The notes beneath the pieces are model-generated. The model did no database searches and had not been told where the DNA came from. It saw only the letters and a program-made list of their open reading frames with translations. From Pseudomonadota bacterium (GTDB lineage Bacteria > Bdellovibrionota > FAC87 > UBA2466), in the NCBI GenBank assembly GCA_009927165.1, contig RFNO01000107.1:1-64000 (forward strand): a stretch of DNA of 64,000 bases. Direction: 5' to 3'. Positions 39,265-48,844 of the stretch are shown here, one piece after another (the stretch's first letter is position 1; each line of letters begins with the position of its first letter). The translations under genes and the position numbers were made by a program.

Positions 39265-40404
39265 ATTCTTAAAAAACTGAACCCGTTTATTTCCGCTGTC
39301 AGCTACTACGAGTAAATCATTAAACAATTTTGCGTCGTAAATTTTTGAGAATCCGCCCGGAATTGAGCTTTCAGTAGACGCACCTTCAAACCGCCATTTA
39401 AGACTGATGCCTGCGTTTGAATCGGCACCCATCCACCCCGAGAATTGCCCATTGGATAAAAATCTTTGAACTCTGCTATTTCCGTGTTCGCCCACTAAGA
39501 GATATCCCTTTGAGAACTGAATTGAAGTCGGACTAGAGAAAGCTCCTAAAGCTTTGTTAGCAGAGGAGCTTCCGTCATATTTCCAATGGGCCGAGACTTC
39601 GCCTTTGGCGTTTGCACCCAACCAACCCCGACATTTTCCAGAGGTTAACTCAAATCGTTGAATTCGATGATTGGCAGTGTCTGCGACGTAGAGATTATTG
39701 GCCGAATCAAAAGCGACCATATGGGGGTAATTTAATCCCCCCAGCTCACTTGAAGCTACTGTGGGAAACTGGTGCCAACCTTGACACCCAGCTTGGTTGA
39801 GAGCGGCGCCTAATCTACCTAGAAATTCCCCCCGGGGTGAAATTTTCTGTATTGAGTGAGAAGAATAGTCAGCAACGTAGATGTTGCCATCCGGACCATA
39901 AAAGGCAGTCGCAGGCCCCGATAAAACTCCAGTCACTGGCAAAGGAGCAGGGAGAGGGTTCGATAGAAAGCGTACTTCATCCTGGTTCGGACCTTTTGAG
40001 GGGACTCTTTGATAGACCCCCATAAACTGGCCGGTTTTTGTAAAAAGTTGGAGCCGTTGCCCACCGAATTCAGTGACTAAGATATTGCCCTCCGGAGAGA
40101 AAGCAATTGAATGGGGCATATTAAATTGCCCAGGCCCAGACCCTGCCGCCAGTGGTTTCTGCTCGGCAATGAAGCCATGAGCCGATAAATAATCAGCCCG
40201 TTTAGTCTCCAAATTAAGTCGGATAACTCGATGGGACTGTCTGAAATCTGCAATGAAAAAAGCTCCATTGGAATCGCGACTCACTCCAAACGGTTCAACA
40301 ACATCAGAAAAAATAAAGGGTTCCATAACAGCTCCAGCACTTAGTTGTTGGGAAAGGAATCCCACTAATAAACAGGTGGCCAAACGGAAATTGAAATTCG
40401 ACAT
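39253..40404 (-). CDS. Secreted NHL-repeat protein
   Basis: Signal peptide MSNFNFRLATCLLVGFLSQQLSAG; NLYVADTANHRIQRF and related NHL repeats. Confidence 0.85.
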   Translation of the reverse strand: MSNFNFRLATCLLVGFLSQQLSAGAVMEPFIFSDVVEPFGVSRDSNGAFFIADFRQSHRVIRLNLETKRADYLSAHGFIAEQKPLAAGSGPGQFNMPHSIAFSPEGNILVTEFGGQRLQLFTKTGQFMGVYQRVPSKGPNQDEVRFLSNPLPAPLPVTGVLSGPATAFYGPDGNIYVADYSSHSIQKISPRGEFLGRLGAALNQAGCQGWHQFPTVASSELGGLNYPHMVAFDSANNLYVADTANHRIQRFELTSGKCRGWLGANAKGEVSAHWKYDGSSSANKALGAFSSPTSIQFSKGYLLVGEHGNSRVQRFLSNGQFSGWMGADSNAGISLKWRFEGASTESSIPGGFSKIYDAKLFNDLLVVADSGNKRVQFFKNLQQ

Positions 40405-40412
40405 AAGCAATT

Positions 40413-41186
40413 TTACTGAATCCTTACGGGTATACCAGACCGGTGTAAGGTCTCTTTGATCGCAAGTGGCGTAGTTTGAGTGTAGTGAAAAATACTTGAG
40501 CAAGCGATGGCATTAGCACCTGCAGATACTGCAGGTACAAAGTGTTCCAAATTTCCAGCTCCGCCACAGCAAATTATCGGTACTTTGCTTTGCGAAGCAG
40601 TGAGGTTTATAAGCTCCAAATCGTAACCTGCCATTTTTCCGTCTCGATCAATGGAATTAATGAGAATTTCACCTGCTCCTCGGGACTGAACTTCCCTAAT
40701 CCAATCAATGAGGTTTTTTTGAGTAGGAACTTTTCCTCCATGACTAAATACTTTGTATTCTCCTTGTTCGTCTTTTTTTACATCAATAGAAAGTACTACA
40801 CATTGACTGCCAAACGAGCGTGCAATTTCATCGATGAGGCTAGGTTTTTCCAAAGCATGAGTGTTAATGGTAATTTTATCTGCACCATTCTGAATAAGGG
40901 ATGTCACATCAGCAAGATTTCTAATACCTCCCCCAACAGTCAGAGGCATGAAGCATTCCTCCGAAATATCCCTAACATACTCCAAATCGGGTCCGCGATT
41001 TTCTTGGGTGGCATCAATATCAAGAACAATAAGCTCGTCCACTCCTCGAGAGTTATAAACGCGAGCAAAATTGGTCGCCACTCCCAACGGACGATAAACA
41101 GAAAACTCCACTGTTTTAACGACGCCAAAATTGCGAAGCAGTATGATCGGGATGACTCTGACTTTCATGTGGAGCTCCCGTTCCAC
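40413..41186 (-). CDS. HisF-like cyclase subunit of the amidotransferase system
   Basis: DELIVLDIDATQENRGPDLEYVRDISEECFMPLTVGGGIRN; catalytic LDV of histidine HisF is replaced (IILLRN). Confidence 0.9.
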   Translation of the reverse strand: MERELHMKVRVIPIILLRNFGVVKTVEFSVYRPLGVATNFARVYNSRGVDELIVLDIDATQENRGPDLEYVRDISEECFMPLTVGGGIRNLADVTSLIQNGADKITINTHALEKPSLIDEIARSFGSQCVVLSIDVKKDEQGEYKVFSHGGKVPTQKNLIDWIREVQSRGAGEILINSIDRDGKMAGYDLELINLTASQSKVPIICCGGAGNLEHFVPAVSAGANAIACSSIFHYTQTTPLAIKETLHRSGIPVRIQ

Positions 41187-41788
41187 ATAGCGAAATTTTT
41201 AAATAAGGCCAACCCAGCTTTTTGGCTTTTTTCAGGATGGAACTGAGTCGCCCAAATATTGTCCTTCACAATGGAACAACAAAACTTTTCTCCGAAAAAT
41301 GAAGTTCCTGCAATGTTGTCCGGATTTGTCGGCTTGAAATAAAAGCTATGAACAAAATAGAAACAGGAGCCAGCCTGTATTTGGGAAAACATACGTTGAT
41401 TGAGAAAAGATACTTCAGCCCATCCTACATTTGGCACCGGCAAATCAAATGAAAGTTCTCGTAACGGACGCACTTCGCCCGGGACGTATCCAAGCCCTTC
41501 AAAAACACCATTCTCATAACTCTTGTTAGCTAACAATTGAAGACCAAGACAAATACCTAGGAGGGGTTTTTTCTGTACTAGGACATTATCATTTAACGCT
41601 TCAACCCAGCCGCCTTTTTTAAGATTGTTGATAGCGACTTCGAAAGCACCGACTCCAGGTAGAACAACGTGACTGGCTTGATAGAGCTGTTGGGGATCTT
41701 GGCAAATCTGAGCGTCCACTCCGACTGCCTCAAAAGCTTTTTGGACCGAGCGCAGATTGGCAAGGCCATAATTTACGATAGAAATCAG
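41165..41788 (-). CDS. HisH-like glutamine amidotransferase, probable CTG start
   Basis: ISIVNYGLANLRSVQKAFEAVG upstream of the tracked start; LPGVGAFE, LGICLGLQLL, ATQFHPEKSQ. Confidence 0.88.
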   Translation of the reverse strand: MISIVNYGLANLRSVQKAFEAVGVDAQICQDPQQLYQASHVVLPGVGAFEVAINNLKKGGWVEALNDNVLVQKKPLLGICLGLQLLANKSYENGVFEGLGYVPGEVRPLRELSFDLPVPNVGWAEVSFLNQRMFSQIQAGSCFYFVHSFYFKPTNPDNIAGTSFFGEKFCCSIVKDNIWATQFHPEKSQKAGLALFKNFAMWNGSST

Positions 41789-42930
41789 ACGTTGTCCGGA
41801 TGATATAACTTAATCAGGCTACCATCCGCCTCCCGTTCAAAGCTTCCATCGGATCGCCTTTTGAAGATTTTTTTGTTGGTGTAGGAATCGATAACTTTAT
41901 CAAACTCGCTTTTGGACATTTTATAGAACTCAAGAAATGCTTTTAAATGCTCTTTGGGGTAGCGGCCATCATGTTCACGAACTAATTTGCACGCTTCTTC
42001 TCGAGTGATTCGTCCGTTTCGAATGTCAATTCCTGCATGATCCGTAGCTCGTCCAAATCCAAACTTCACATATTTTAAATAGTCGTGAATATAGTAAGTC
42101 GACTCATCTAAGTTTTCGTGGTTTCCATAGGTTCCTTCGACAGGACCATCCGATTTGGGTGACCATCCAAATTCTTTTACAACTTCAATTTGAGACCGTG
42201 CATCCCAGGGAATATAGTGTCCAAGGAAAAGACCGGTAACTCCAACTTCTTCGAGCTCTTTATCCGATGGATAAAGGTAGGGAATGACGTCTTTTTCTGT
42301 GATGCCATCCACACCAATCATATCGTATATTCTGTTCCCAAGAAGTCCTCCGAATTCTTCTAACCAGCGGCGATTAAGAATATTAGAGTCTTGAGCGGAA
42401 GCCGGTCCGCCATACTCGGACTGAGAATTTTCTCCCCAGATCAGTAATGGGATTTTAAATTTAACTGCCGTGATAACAGGCACGGTAAAAATGCCAATAT
42501 GATTGGGCCATTCATGATCTCCCACTCGTTTAAAAGCTTCCAAACCCATGGCTCGGTAAACATGTGGATTCTTGTCCCAGGAAATCAAGTCTACACCTAA
42601 GTTTCTTAATGCCTTGAGATTCTTTAATCCAAGTTCAGTTCGGCAAGTGGGCTCAAAATGCACCGCTAGGGGGTTCATACCCAATTTATATTTCATGTAC
42701 CAAACCTGAAAAGTGCTGTCCTTGCCACCGCTGACCGGCACAATACAGTCATAGTAACCGTTTCGAGAACGAAACCGGTCAACAATCGCTAAAAGCTCTT
42801 TCTTTCGAGCTTCCCAATCGATAGTTGCTTTTTTTCTGGCTGCAAATTGGCAGGCACTGCAAACCCCGTGTTCATTAAATGTAAGATCAGGTTTCGTATC
42901 TGGAAAAACACAAAGCTTACAAAACTTCAT
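41785..42930 (-). CDS. N-acetyl sugar amidotransferase (PseA/WbpG type)
   Basis: CKLCVFPDTKPDLTFNEHGVCSAC; DCIVPVSGGKDSTFQVWYMK ATP pyrophosphatase loop. Confidence 0.93.
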   Translation of the reverse strand: MKFCKLCVFPDTKPDLTFNEHGVCSACQFAARKKATIDWEARKKELLAIVDRFRSRNGYYDCIVPVSGGKDSTFQVWYMKYKLGMNPLAVHFEPTCRTELGLKNLKALRNLGVDLISWDKNPHVYRAMGLEAFKRVGDHEWPNHIGIFTVPVITAVKFKIPLLIWGENSQSEYGGPASAQDSNILNRRWLEEFGGLLGNRIYDMIGVDGITEKDVIPYLYPSDKELEEVGVTGLFLGHYIPWDARSQIEVVKEFGWSPKSDGPVEGTYGNHENLDESTYYIHDYLKYVKFGFGRATDHAGIDIRNGRITREEACKLVREHDGRYPKEHLKAFLEFYKMSKSEFDKVIDSYTNKKIFKRRSDGSFEREADGSLIKLYHPDNV

Positions 42931-42941
42931 AGTTCAGCCTC

Positions 42942-44012
42942 CTAGAGGAAACGTAAAATGTCTACGGGGGTAATCGGTGTTCCTCGAGCAATATCTCGTT
43001 CCGAAACCGTTCCCACCAATTTAGTGTAAAAACGAGGTGCTACTCCTAAGCTGGGTCGAATGACTCGAATGTTTTCAGCTGAAAAACGCTCTCCTCGTTT
43101 AATATCCTTAACTGCATAAACTGACCGTCGAAATAATCGAGACTTACTTTCGGACTCAGTTCCGTTGTAGGTAACCGATCCCAAAGCTTGCCATGCACGC
43201 AAAGCTTCTGTGACTAGCAAAGAAAACTCCTGGGGTTCCAATGAGAATGCAGAATCAACTCCTCCATCCGCACGCGCCAAAGTAAAATGCTTTTCAATCA
43301 CGGTAGCTCCAAGAGCAATGCTTGCTACGGCCACTCCTACTCCCATAGTGTGATCTGAAAGTCCGACTTGAGTTTTGAAAAGGTCTCTCATGTGCGGGAT
43401 TGTCAAAATGTTACTGTCCAAGGGTTCGGCGGGATAACTACTCGTACATTTTAGAAGAACAATCTCCGGGCAACCATTTTCTCGTGCACAATCGACCATT
43501 TCCTGAATTTCGATTGGAGAGGCCATTCCCGTAGAGGCAATTAATGGCTTCCGAGTTTTAGCAATTTTTGCCACGAGCGGAAGATGAGTAATTTCGAAAG
43601 ATGCGAGTTTATAGCAGGGAGAGTCCAGTGCCTCCAAAAAATCTACTGCTTCCTCATCAAAGGGAGTGGAGAAACAAATTAATCCCAGTTCTTTGCAGCG
43701 ATCAAAAATTGGTTTGTGCCAGTCGTAAGGAGTTGCCGCTTCTTGGTAGAGCGAGTAGAGCGTTCGCCCCTTCCAAAGGGATTTTTCGTCAGCAATCTTG
43801 AATTCAGGTCTGTCACAGTCTATGGTCAGGCTGTTGGCAGTGTAAGTCTGTAGTTTAATAGCATCAGCGCCGGTTTTCGCGGCTGCCTCAACCAATTCTA
43901 AGGCACGAGCTAAAGATTGATTGTGATTACCCGACAGCTCGGCGATGATGAAAGGTCGATGTTGAGTTCCGATTAATCGATCTGCAATTTGAATCGAATT
44001 CTGATTTTCCAT
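42942..44012 (-). CDS. pseI: Pseudaminic acid synthase (NeuB family)
   Basis: PFIIAELSGNHNQSLARALELVEAAAKTGADAIKLQTYTANSLTID; C-terminal SAF domain RRSVYAVKDIKRGERFSAENIRVIRP. Confidence 0.93.
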   Translation of the reverse strand: MENQNSIQIADRLIGTQHRPFIIAELSGNHNQSLARALELVEAAAKTGADAIKLQTYTANSLTIDCDRPEFKIADEKSLWKGRTLYSLYQEAATPYDWHKPIFDRCKELGLICFSTPFDEEAVDFLEALDSPCYKLASFEITHLPLVAKIAKTRKPLIASTGMASPIEIQEMVDCARENGCPEIVLLKCTSSYPAEPLDSNILTIPHMRDLFKTQVGLSDHTMGVGVAVASIALGATVIEKHFTLARADGGVDSAFSLEPQEFSLLVTEALRAWQALGSVTYNGTESESKSRLFRRSVYAVKDIKRGERFSAENIRVIRPSLGVAPRFYTKLVGTVSERDIARGTPITPVDILRFL

Positions 44013-46812
44013 GAATCGTTTTGGTCGAACAAATTTAACAATTGCTATGAGGTGCGATGCCTCATCATTCATCGGCTCTGGCCATGTCATGCGAACATTG
44101 ACGCTAGCAGACGAACTATCTCGGCAAGGTAGCACCGTGGTTTTTGTTTGTAAACGCCAGGAGGGCAATCCGTATTCGGTAATCACCGAACGAGGGTATC
44201 CCGTAGAGGAAATAGAAAACGATGAAGAATGGATAGCTCGGAAATGCCCCCTTTTAGGTCTCCCGGAAGGGGTTTTGCCGGAGATACTCCTAGTCGATAA
44301 TTATGGAATTGATCGGGAGCTGGAGGCAAAATTTCGCCCTTTTTTCAATAAAATAGCGGTGATCGACGACCTGAATGATCGTGTTCATGATTGTGATCTT
44401 TTGATAGACCCCAACTTCCATGGGGCTGATTTCCTAAACTCAAATAAAGTAAGGGTCCTGGGAAACCCCCGAAAATTGATAGGTCCTGAATATGCGCTTT
44501 TACGACGGCAGTTCACTGAAGGGAGGCAGAAACAGCAGCTTACTCCTACGATTGAAAAATCTGTGGTTTTATCTCCATTGATCTTTTTTGGGGGTACAGA
44601 TCCTCGCGGTGACACGCTTCGATTTTTACAGGCCTACGAGCAGGCTCTAAAGAATACGAAAAACTCTCAAAATGTAACTCCACACCTTTTGTTGAGCCAG
44701 TCTTTGGCTGATAAGTCAGAAATTTTGGATTTGGCTGCCAGAACTGGGGTCGTAACCGTAATTAATCCAAAGAATGTGGCTGACGTCATGGAGAAATGCG
44801 ATTTTTATTTGGGAAGTGGGGGTACCGTAACTTACGAGCGAATGTCACTCGGTTTAACGGGTTGGGTAATCAGTGTAGCTTCCAATCAAGATGAGATTTC
44901 TGCTGCTTTAGCCGAAGTAGGCGCTCAATATTTTTTGGGCTCAAGTGAAGACGTCAATTATTTAGAGCTGTGTCAAAACCTTCTTCGAGGAGTGACAGTC
45001 CCCCATCAAATGCGAGAAATCTGCTTGAAGCTAGTAGATGGAAAAGGAGCTGAAAGAGTAGCTGAACAGCTACTCTTATTGGGAAAAAACCGAATCTTAT
45101 TTGTTTCTCCTTTTTCCGGGATTCTCCCCCACAGTATTTCAGACTTCCGTGTCGCTCGTGTGCTGCAACAAGACGGATTTCAGATCGACTACCTCAGTTG
45201 CGGGGCAGTGTTGAGCGAGTTTTGTGTATCAATGAGTGCAGCGGGCTTAGAGAGAACGAGCTCCGAGAATGAAAAAAAAACCGCCTGCAAAGTCTGCCAG
45301 AAATGCTCAGATGTCTTGAGTAAACCCTTTAATCGCAAATGGCTATTATCATCTGAGCACTCAAAAGTGGTCAGCGAATACCAGCGCTTTTTAAGTCGTT
45401 TTACAAAAGAAGATTTCTATCATTATAGGTACCAGGGCATCGAAGTTGGAAAATATGCATCTTATGAGTCCCTGCTGAAATACAAAAAGAAATCTCTTCA
45501 GTTTAGCGACGACGAGTATCGGGACGTTGCTCTCAATGTTCAGCAGTGTATTCAGATGATAGAAACCTTGTCTCAGTTGCAAGAGGAAATCGGAGGCTGG
45601 GAGTCTGCTGTCGTTTACAACTCTTATTACGGAGTTAATGCGGTTGCTCGAGAGTTTTTAAAAATGAGGGGCGTAAAAGTTTTTTCCATCCATGCTGGCC
45701 CTAATTTGTCCTACTTTTATGACTCACTACTGGTGGCCCGCGAGCACAACCTCAATTATTATCTGGATCTTAAAGCAAAGTGGGATGCTGCTGACGGACC
45801 TCCGGTTAGCTTGAGAGAGAAAAAAATGTTGGACCAACACTTTGACGAGTTATTTAAGGGTAAATCGGCTTTCGTTTACTCTCGTCCCGTTGGTTCTCAA
45901 TCGATTGATGTTAGGACCTTTTACAAGATTCCATCAGCATCAAAGCTCGTTTTGGCAGCAATGAGTAGTTATGATGAGCGGTTCGCGGCGCAATTTGTGG
46001 GTGCGATTGATCCTCCTTCGGATGCCGTTTTTCCGGATCAAGCATCGTGGATCAAGAGCTTAATCAATTTTGCCGAGCGGAATCCTGATGTATTCGTTCT
46101 CATTCGGGTGCACCCTCGTGAATTCCCCAATAAACGCGAAGGATATACGTCAGAGCATGCCAGAGAGCTGTCTGAAATTTTCAAACAAATGCCAGCCAAT
46201 GCTGCGGTAAATTGGCCAGAGGACAATATTTCGCTCTATGAATTACTGTTGCAGTCTCATGTTCTGGTATCGGCTTGGTCTAGCGTAGCCAAAGAAGCAA
46301 CGCTTTTAGGGTTGCCCGCTCTTTCCTATATGAGCAAGCCCCTCTTGTTTCCTTCTTCATTGATTCACGTCGGTAAGGATGAAAATGAATATCACAAAAA
46401 GTTAAGAGAACTTTGTGACAAGGGCTGGTCGCTCGAAAAAGCCATAGGTATGATGAGATGGTTAGTTTCTGAACAAATCAGAGAAGTGGTTTTCGTGGGA
46501 CGACATTTGTTCCAAAACAGAAGCTTTCTCTTGAGAGCAATTGAGAAAGTGATACGAACTATTTCTATTAAGTGGTATGTGAAGTGGCTAACAGTAAAAC
46601 CCAGAGGTATTGATCGCCAAAAAATTGAGCTTCTGTTTTCTGGCGATTCTCAGAGAAAACTGAGTGCTCCTCAAGAAAAGACAGATGTTCAAGATACCTC
46701 CAAAGACTACCAAACCCTCGTACAGCTTCGAGCAAAATTAATCGAGCGTATAATCAGTAACTCTGATTCCGAAGTTTTAAACTCGTGGCGAGATCCGATC
46801 GCTTCCAAGTGA
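44011..46812 (+). CDS. pseG: Fusion of PseG (UDP-sugar hydrolase) with a C-terminal GT-B/capsule-type glycosyltransferase
   Basis: N-terminus [52 protein letters not shown]-terminus [16 protein letters not shown] and [30 protein letters not shown]. Confidence 0.85.
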   Translation: MNRFGRTNLTIAMRCDASSFIGSGHVMRTLTLADELSRQGSTVVFVCKRQEGNPYSVITERGYPVEEIENDEEWIARKCPLLGLPEGVLPEILLVDNYGIDRELEAKFRPFFNKIAVIDDLNDRVHDCDLLIDPNFHGADFLNSNKVRVLGNPRKLIGPEYALLRRQFTEGRQKQQLTPTIEKSVVLSPLIFFGGTDPRGDTLRFLQAYEQALKNTKNSQNVTPHLLLSQSLADKSEILDLAARTGVVTVINPKNVADVMEKCDFYLGSGGTVTYERMSLGLTGWVISVASNQDEISAALAEVGAQYFLGSSEDVNYLELCQNLLRGVTVPHQMREICLKLVDGKGAERVAEQLLLLGKNRILFVSPFSGILPHSISDFRVARVLQQDGFQIDYLSCGAVLSEFCVSMSAAGLERTSSENEKKTACKVCQKCSDVLSKPFNRKWLLSSEHSKVVSEYQRFLSRFTKEDFYHYRYQGIEVGKYASYESLLKYKKKSLQFSDDEYRDVALNVQQCIQMIETLSQLQEEIGGWESAVVYNSYYGVNAVAREFLKMRGVKVFSIHAGPNLSYFYDSLLVAREHNLNYYLDLKAKWDAADGPPVSLREKKMLDQHFDELFKGKSAFVYSRPVGSQSIDVRTFYKIPSASKLVLAAMSSYDERFAAQFVGAIDPPSDAVFPDQASWIKSLINFAERNPDVFVLIRVHPREFPNKREGYTSEHARELSEIFKQMPANAAVNWPEDNISLYELLLQSHVLVSAWSSVAKEATLLGLPALSYMSKPLLFPSSLIHVGKDENEYHKKLRELCDKGWSLEKAIGMMRWLVSEQIREVVFVGRHLFQNRSFLLRAIEKVIRTISIKWYVKWLTVKPRGIDRQKIELLFSGDSQRKLSAPQEKTDVQDTSKDYQTLVQLRAKLIERIISNSDSEVLNSWRDPIASK

Positions 46813-47745
46813 TTGGGTTTTTAGATACCACTGATAAGTTGATCTCAATCCTTCTTTTAAGGATGTCTTGTGTTTCCATCCCAAAGAATGAATTTTTGTG
46901 GAATCCATGAGCTTTCGGGGAGTTCCGTCAGGCTTGGAAGAATCAAATTCAATTTTCCCGGAATAACCCACAACATCAGCCAGTAAGTGTACCAGACTTT
47001 TGATTGAAACTTCTTCTCCTGAACCCACGTTGATAAATTCAGCTCCTTCATAATTTTCCAAAAGGAAAAAACACCCATCAGCGAGATCATCAACAAGCAT
47101 AAACTCACGGAGCGGTGCACCCGTTCCCCAAGCAGTGAATACCGGCTGATTAGCTATTTTGGCATCGTGCAATCGTCGCATTAATCCAGGAATCACATGC
47201 GAATTCTCAAGGTGAAAGTTATCTCCCATTCCATAAAGATTCGGAGGCATTGCGGAAATGAATCGTTTCCCGTATTGGCGATTGTAGTACTCCGCTAATT
47301 TAATGCCCGTAATTTTGGCTATCGCGTAGCCTTCATTGGTCGGTTCCAAGGAGCCGCTCAAAATACTGCTTTCCTTGATGGGCTGCTCCGCAAATTTTGG
47401 AAAGATACAGGAGCTACCTAAAAACAATAATTTTTCTACATTTGAGTTAGCTGCCGTGTGGATGACATTGGAAGCAATCATTAAATTGTCATAAAGAAAT
47501 TCGGTTGGAGAATTTCTGTTGGCGATGATTCCTCCGACTCGGCCTGCAGCTACAAATACAAAATCGGGTCGTTCCTTAGCAAAAAAGTCTTCCACTCGAT
47601 CTTGTCGAGTAAGGTCCAATTCCTGGTGCGACCGAGTAATAATATGGTTGAATCCTTTTTGTTCAAGAAGACGTACCATCGCAGAGCCCACCATTCCTCG
47701 GTGACCAGATACAAAAACTTTGGCGCTACGGCTAAGGGATTTCAT
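46777..47745 (-). CDS. GDP-L-fucose synthase-like SDR
   Basis: [61 protein letters not shown]. Confidence 0.92.
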   Translation of the reverse strand: MKSLSRSAKVFVSGHRGMVGSAMVRLLEQKGFNHIITRSHQELDLTRQDRVEDFFAKERPDFVFVAAGRVGGIIANRNSPTEFLYDNLMIASNVIHTAANSNVEKLLFLGSSCIFPKFAEQPIKESSILSGSLEPTNEGYAIAKITGIKLAEYYNRQYGKRFISAMPPNLYGMGDNFHLENSHVIPGLMRRLHDAKIANQPVFTAWGTGAPLREFMLVDDLADGCFFLLENYEGAEFINVGSGEEVSIKSLVHLLADVVGYSGKIEFDSSKPDGTPRKLMDSTKIHSLGWKHKTSLKEGLRSTYQWYLKTQSLGSDRISPRV

Positions 47746-47887
47746 AGGTTGATATTGAGTTACCATATTGGATGGCAAATGGTCTACTGAAGAGAGAGTA
47801 GATAACTGATGTTGCGCACCGCCTCAGAAGCTTGCATTTCATTTTATGTCCGTTTCTGATAAGCCCGCATAGCTGCAGTAAATAAAA

Positions 47888-48844
47888 ATGGAAAAAATTC
47901 TTTTTATCAAGCTAGGGGCCATTGGAGATGTTGTGATGGCACTTACTGCCCTCCAGCGTCGGCTGGAAGACATACCCCAGGAGATTTCCTGGGTTTGCGG
48001 TAAAACCGTTGAGCCTTTGATCCATCGTTTTTTGCCTTCTGTGAATCTTTTCTCACTAGATGAGCAAAAACTGTTTCAGGCTTCCCCCATGAAGGCCATG
48101 CAAGAGATCATTCGTGTGAATTGGAACTTAAAAGGGCAAAAATTTGATCGAATAGTAGTGGGTTATCGAGATCCTCGGTATCGACTTTTTACTCTTTCTG
48201 CCCGTTCTAAAATTAGAAAGTTTTTCACGTCCATCCCGGGTAAGTACCATGCCGATATTTATTACGAACTCCTGGGAGGGGACGCTCAGAAGTTAATTAC
48301 CCATCCTTTAAATCCCAAGTCACTGGTTCCTAAAGCCCATCAGAGTCAGGGGTGGGTAATTGCACCAGGAGGAGCCAAAAATATCCAACGAGATGATCAC
48401 CTTCGACGGTATCCCATTGAGCATTATGTTAGGCTGACGAAGCTGATTCTCGACAAGAAAAAAGAGGTTACGGTGTTGGGTTCTCAAACCGACGAATGGG
48501 TTAGGCCTTTCTTTAAAAATTTGCCCGTAAAGTGGGCTCTAGGAACGGTAAGCTTGGTCGACTTGCCCTTGTGGCTGCAGCAATTTGAGCGATTAGTGAC
48601 GCATGATAGTGGGCCCATGCATCTGGGATTTATGGCCGGGATTCCCGTTACCGCTCTTTTCGGTCCGACTCGAGCGGATGAAAAGGTCCCTAAAAATGCC
48701 AAGGAAAATGGCTCGGTAATTATTCAAGGAGGATTGGGTTTACCCTGTGCCCCTTGCTATGACGGTAGAAATTATGCTCAGTGTGAGCATCAAAAGTGTT
48801 TGGCTGAAGTACAGCCCGATTGGCGCACATTCACCGCCACTTAA
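47888..48844 (+). CDS. Family 9 (heptosyltransferase-type) glycosyltransferase
   Basis: ILFIKLGAIGDVVMALTAL; VTHDSGPMHLGFMAGIPVTALFGPT. Confidence 0.93.
   Translation: MEKILFIKLGAIGDVVMALTALQRRLEDIPQEISWVCGKTVEPLIHRFLPSVNLFSLDEQKLFQASPMKAMQEIIRVNWNLKGQKFDRIVVGYRDPRYRLFTLSARSKIRKFFTSIPGKYHADIYYELLGGDAQKLITHPLNPKSLVPKAHQSQGWVIAPGGAKNIQRDDHLRRYPIEHYVRLTKLILDKKKEVTVLGSQTDEWVRPFFKNLPVKWALGTVSLVDLPLWLQQFERLVTHDSGPMHLGFMAGIPVTALFGPTRADEKVPKNAKENGSVIIQGGLGLPCAPCYDGRNYAQCEHQKCLAEVQPDWRTFTAT

Noticed and set aside
40542-41246. 234-aa plus-strand ORF
   Set aside because: Antisense to the clearly conserved HisF/HisH genes; no recognisable domain.
44013-44186. N-terminal extension of the tracked pseI ORF
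   Set aside because: Overlaps the PseG N-terminus, lacks NeuB-family similarity, and the conserved protein begins at [15 protein letters not shown].
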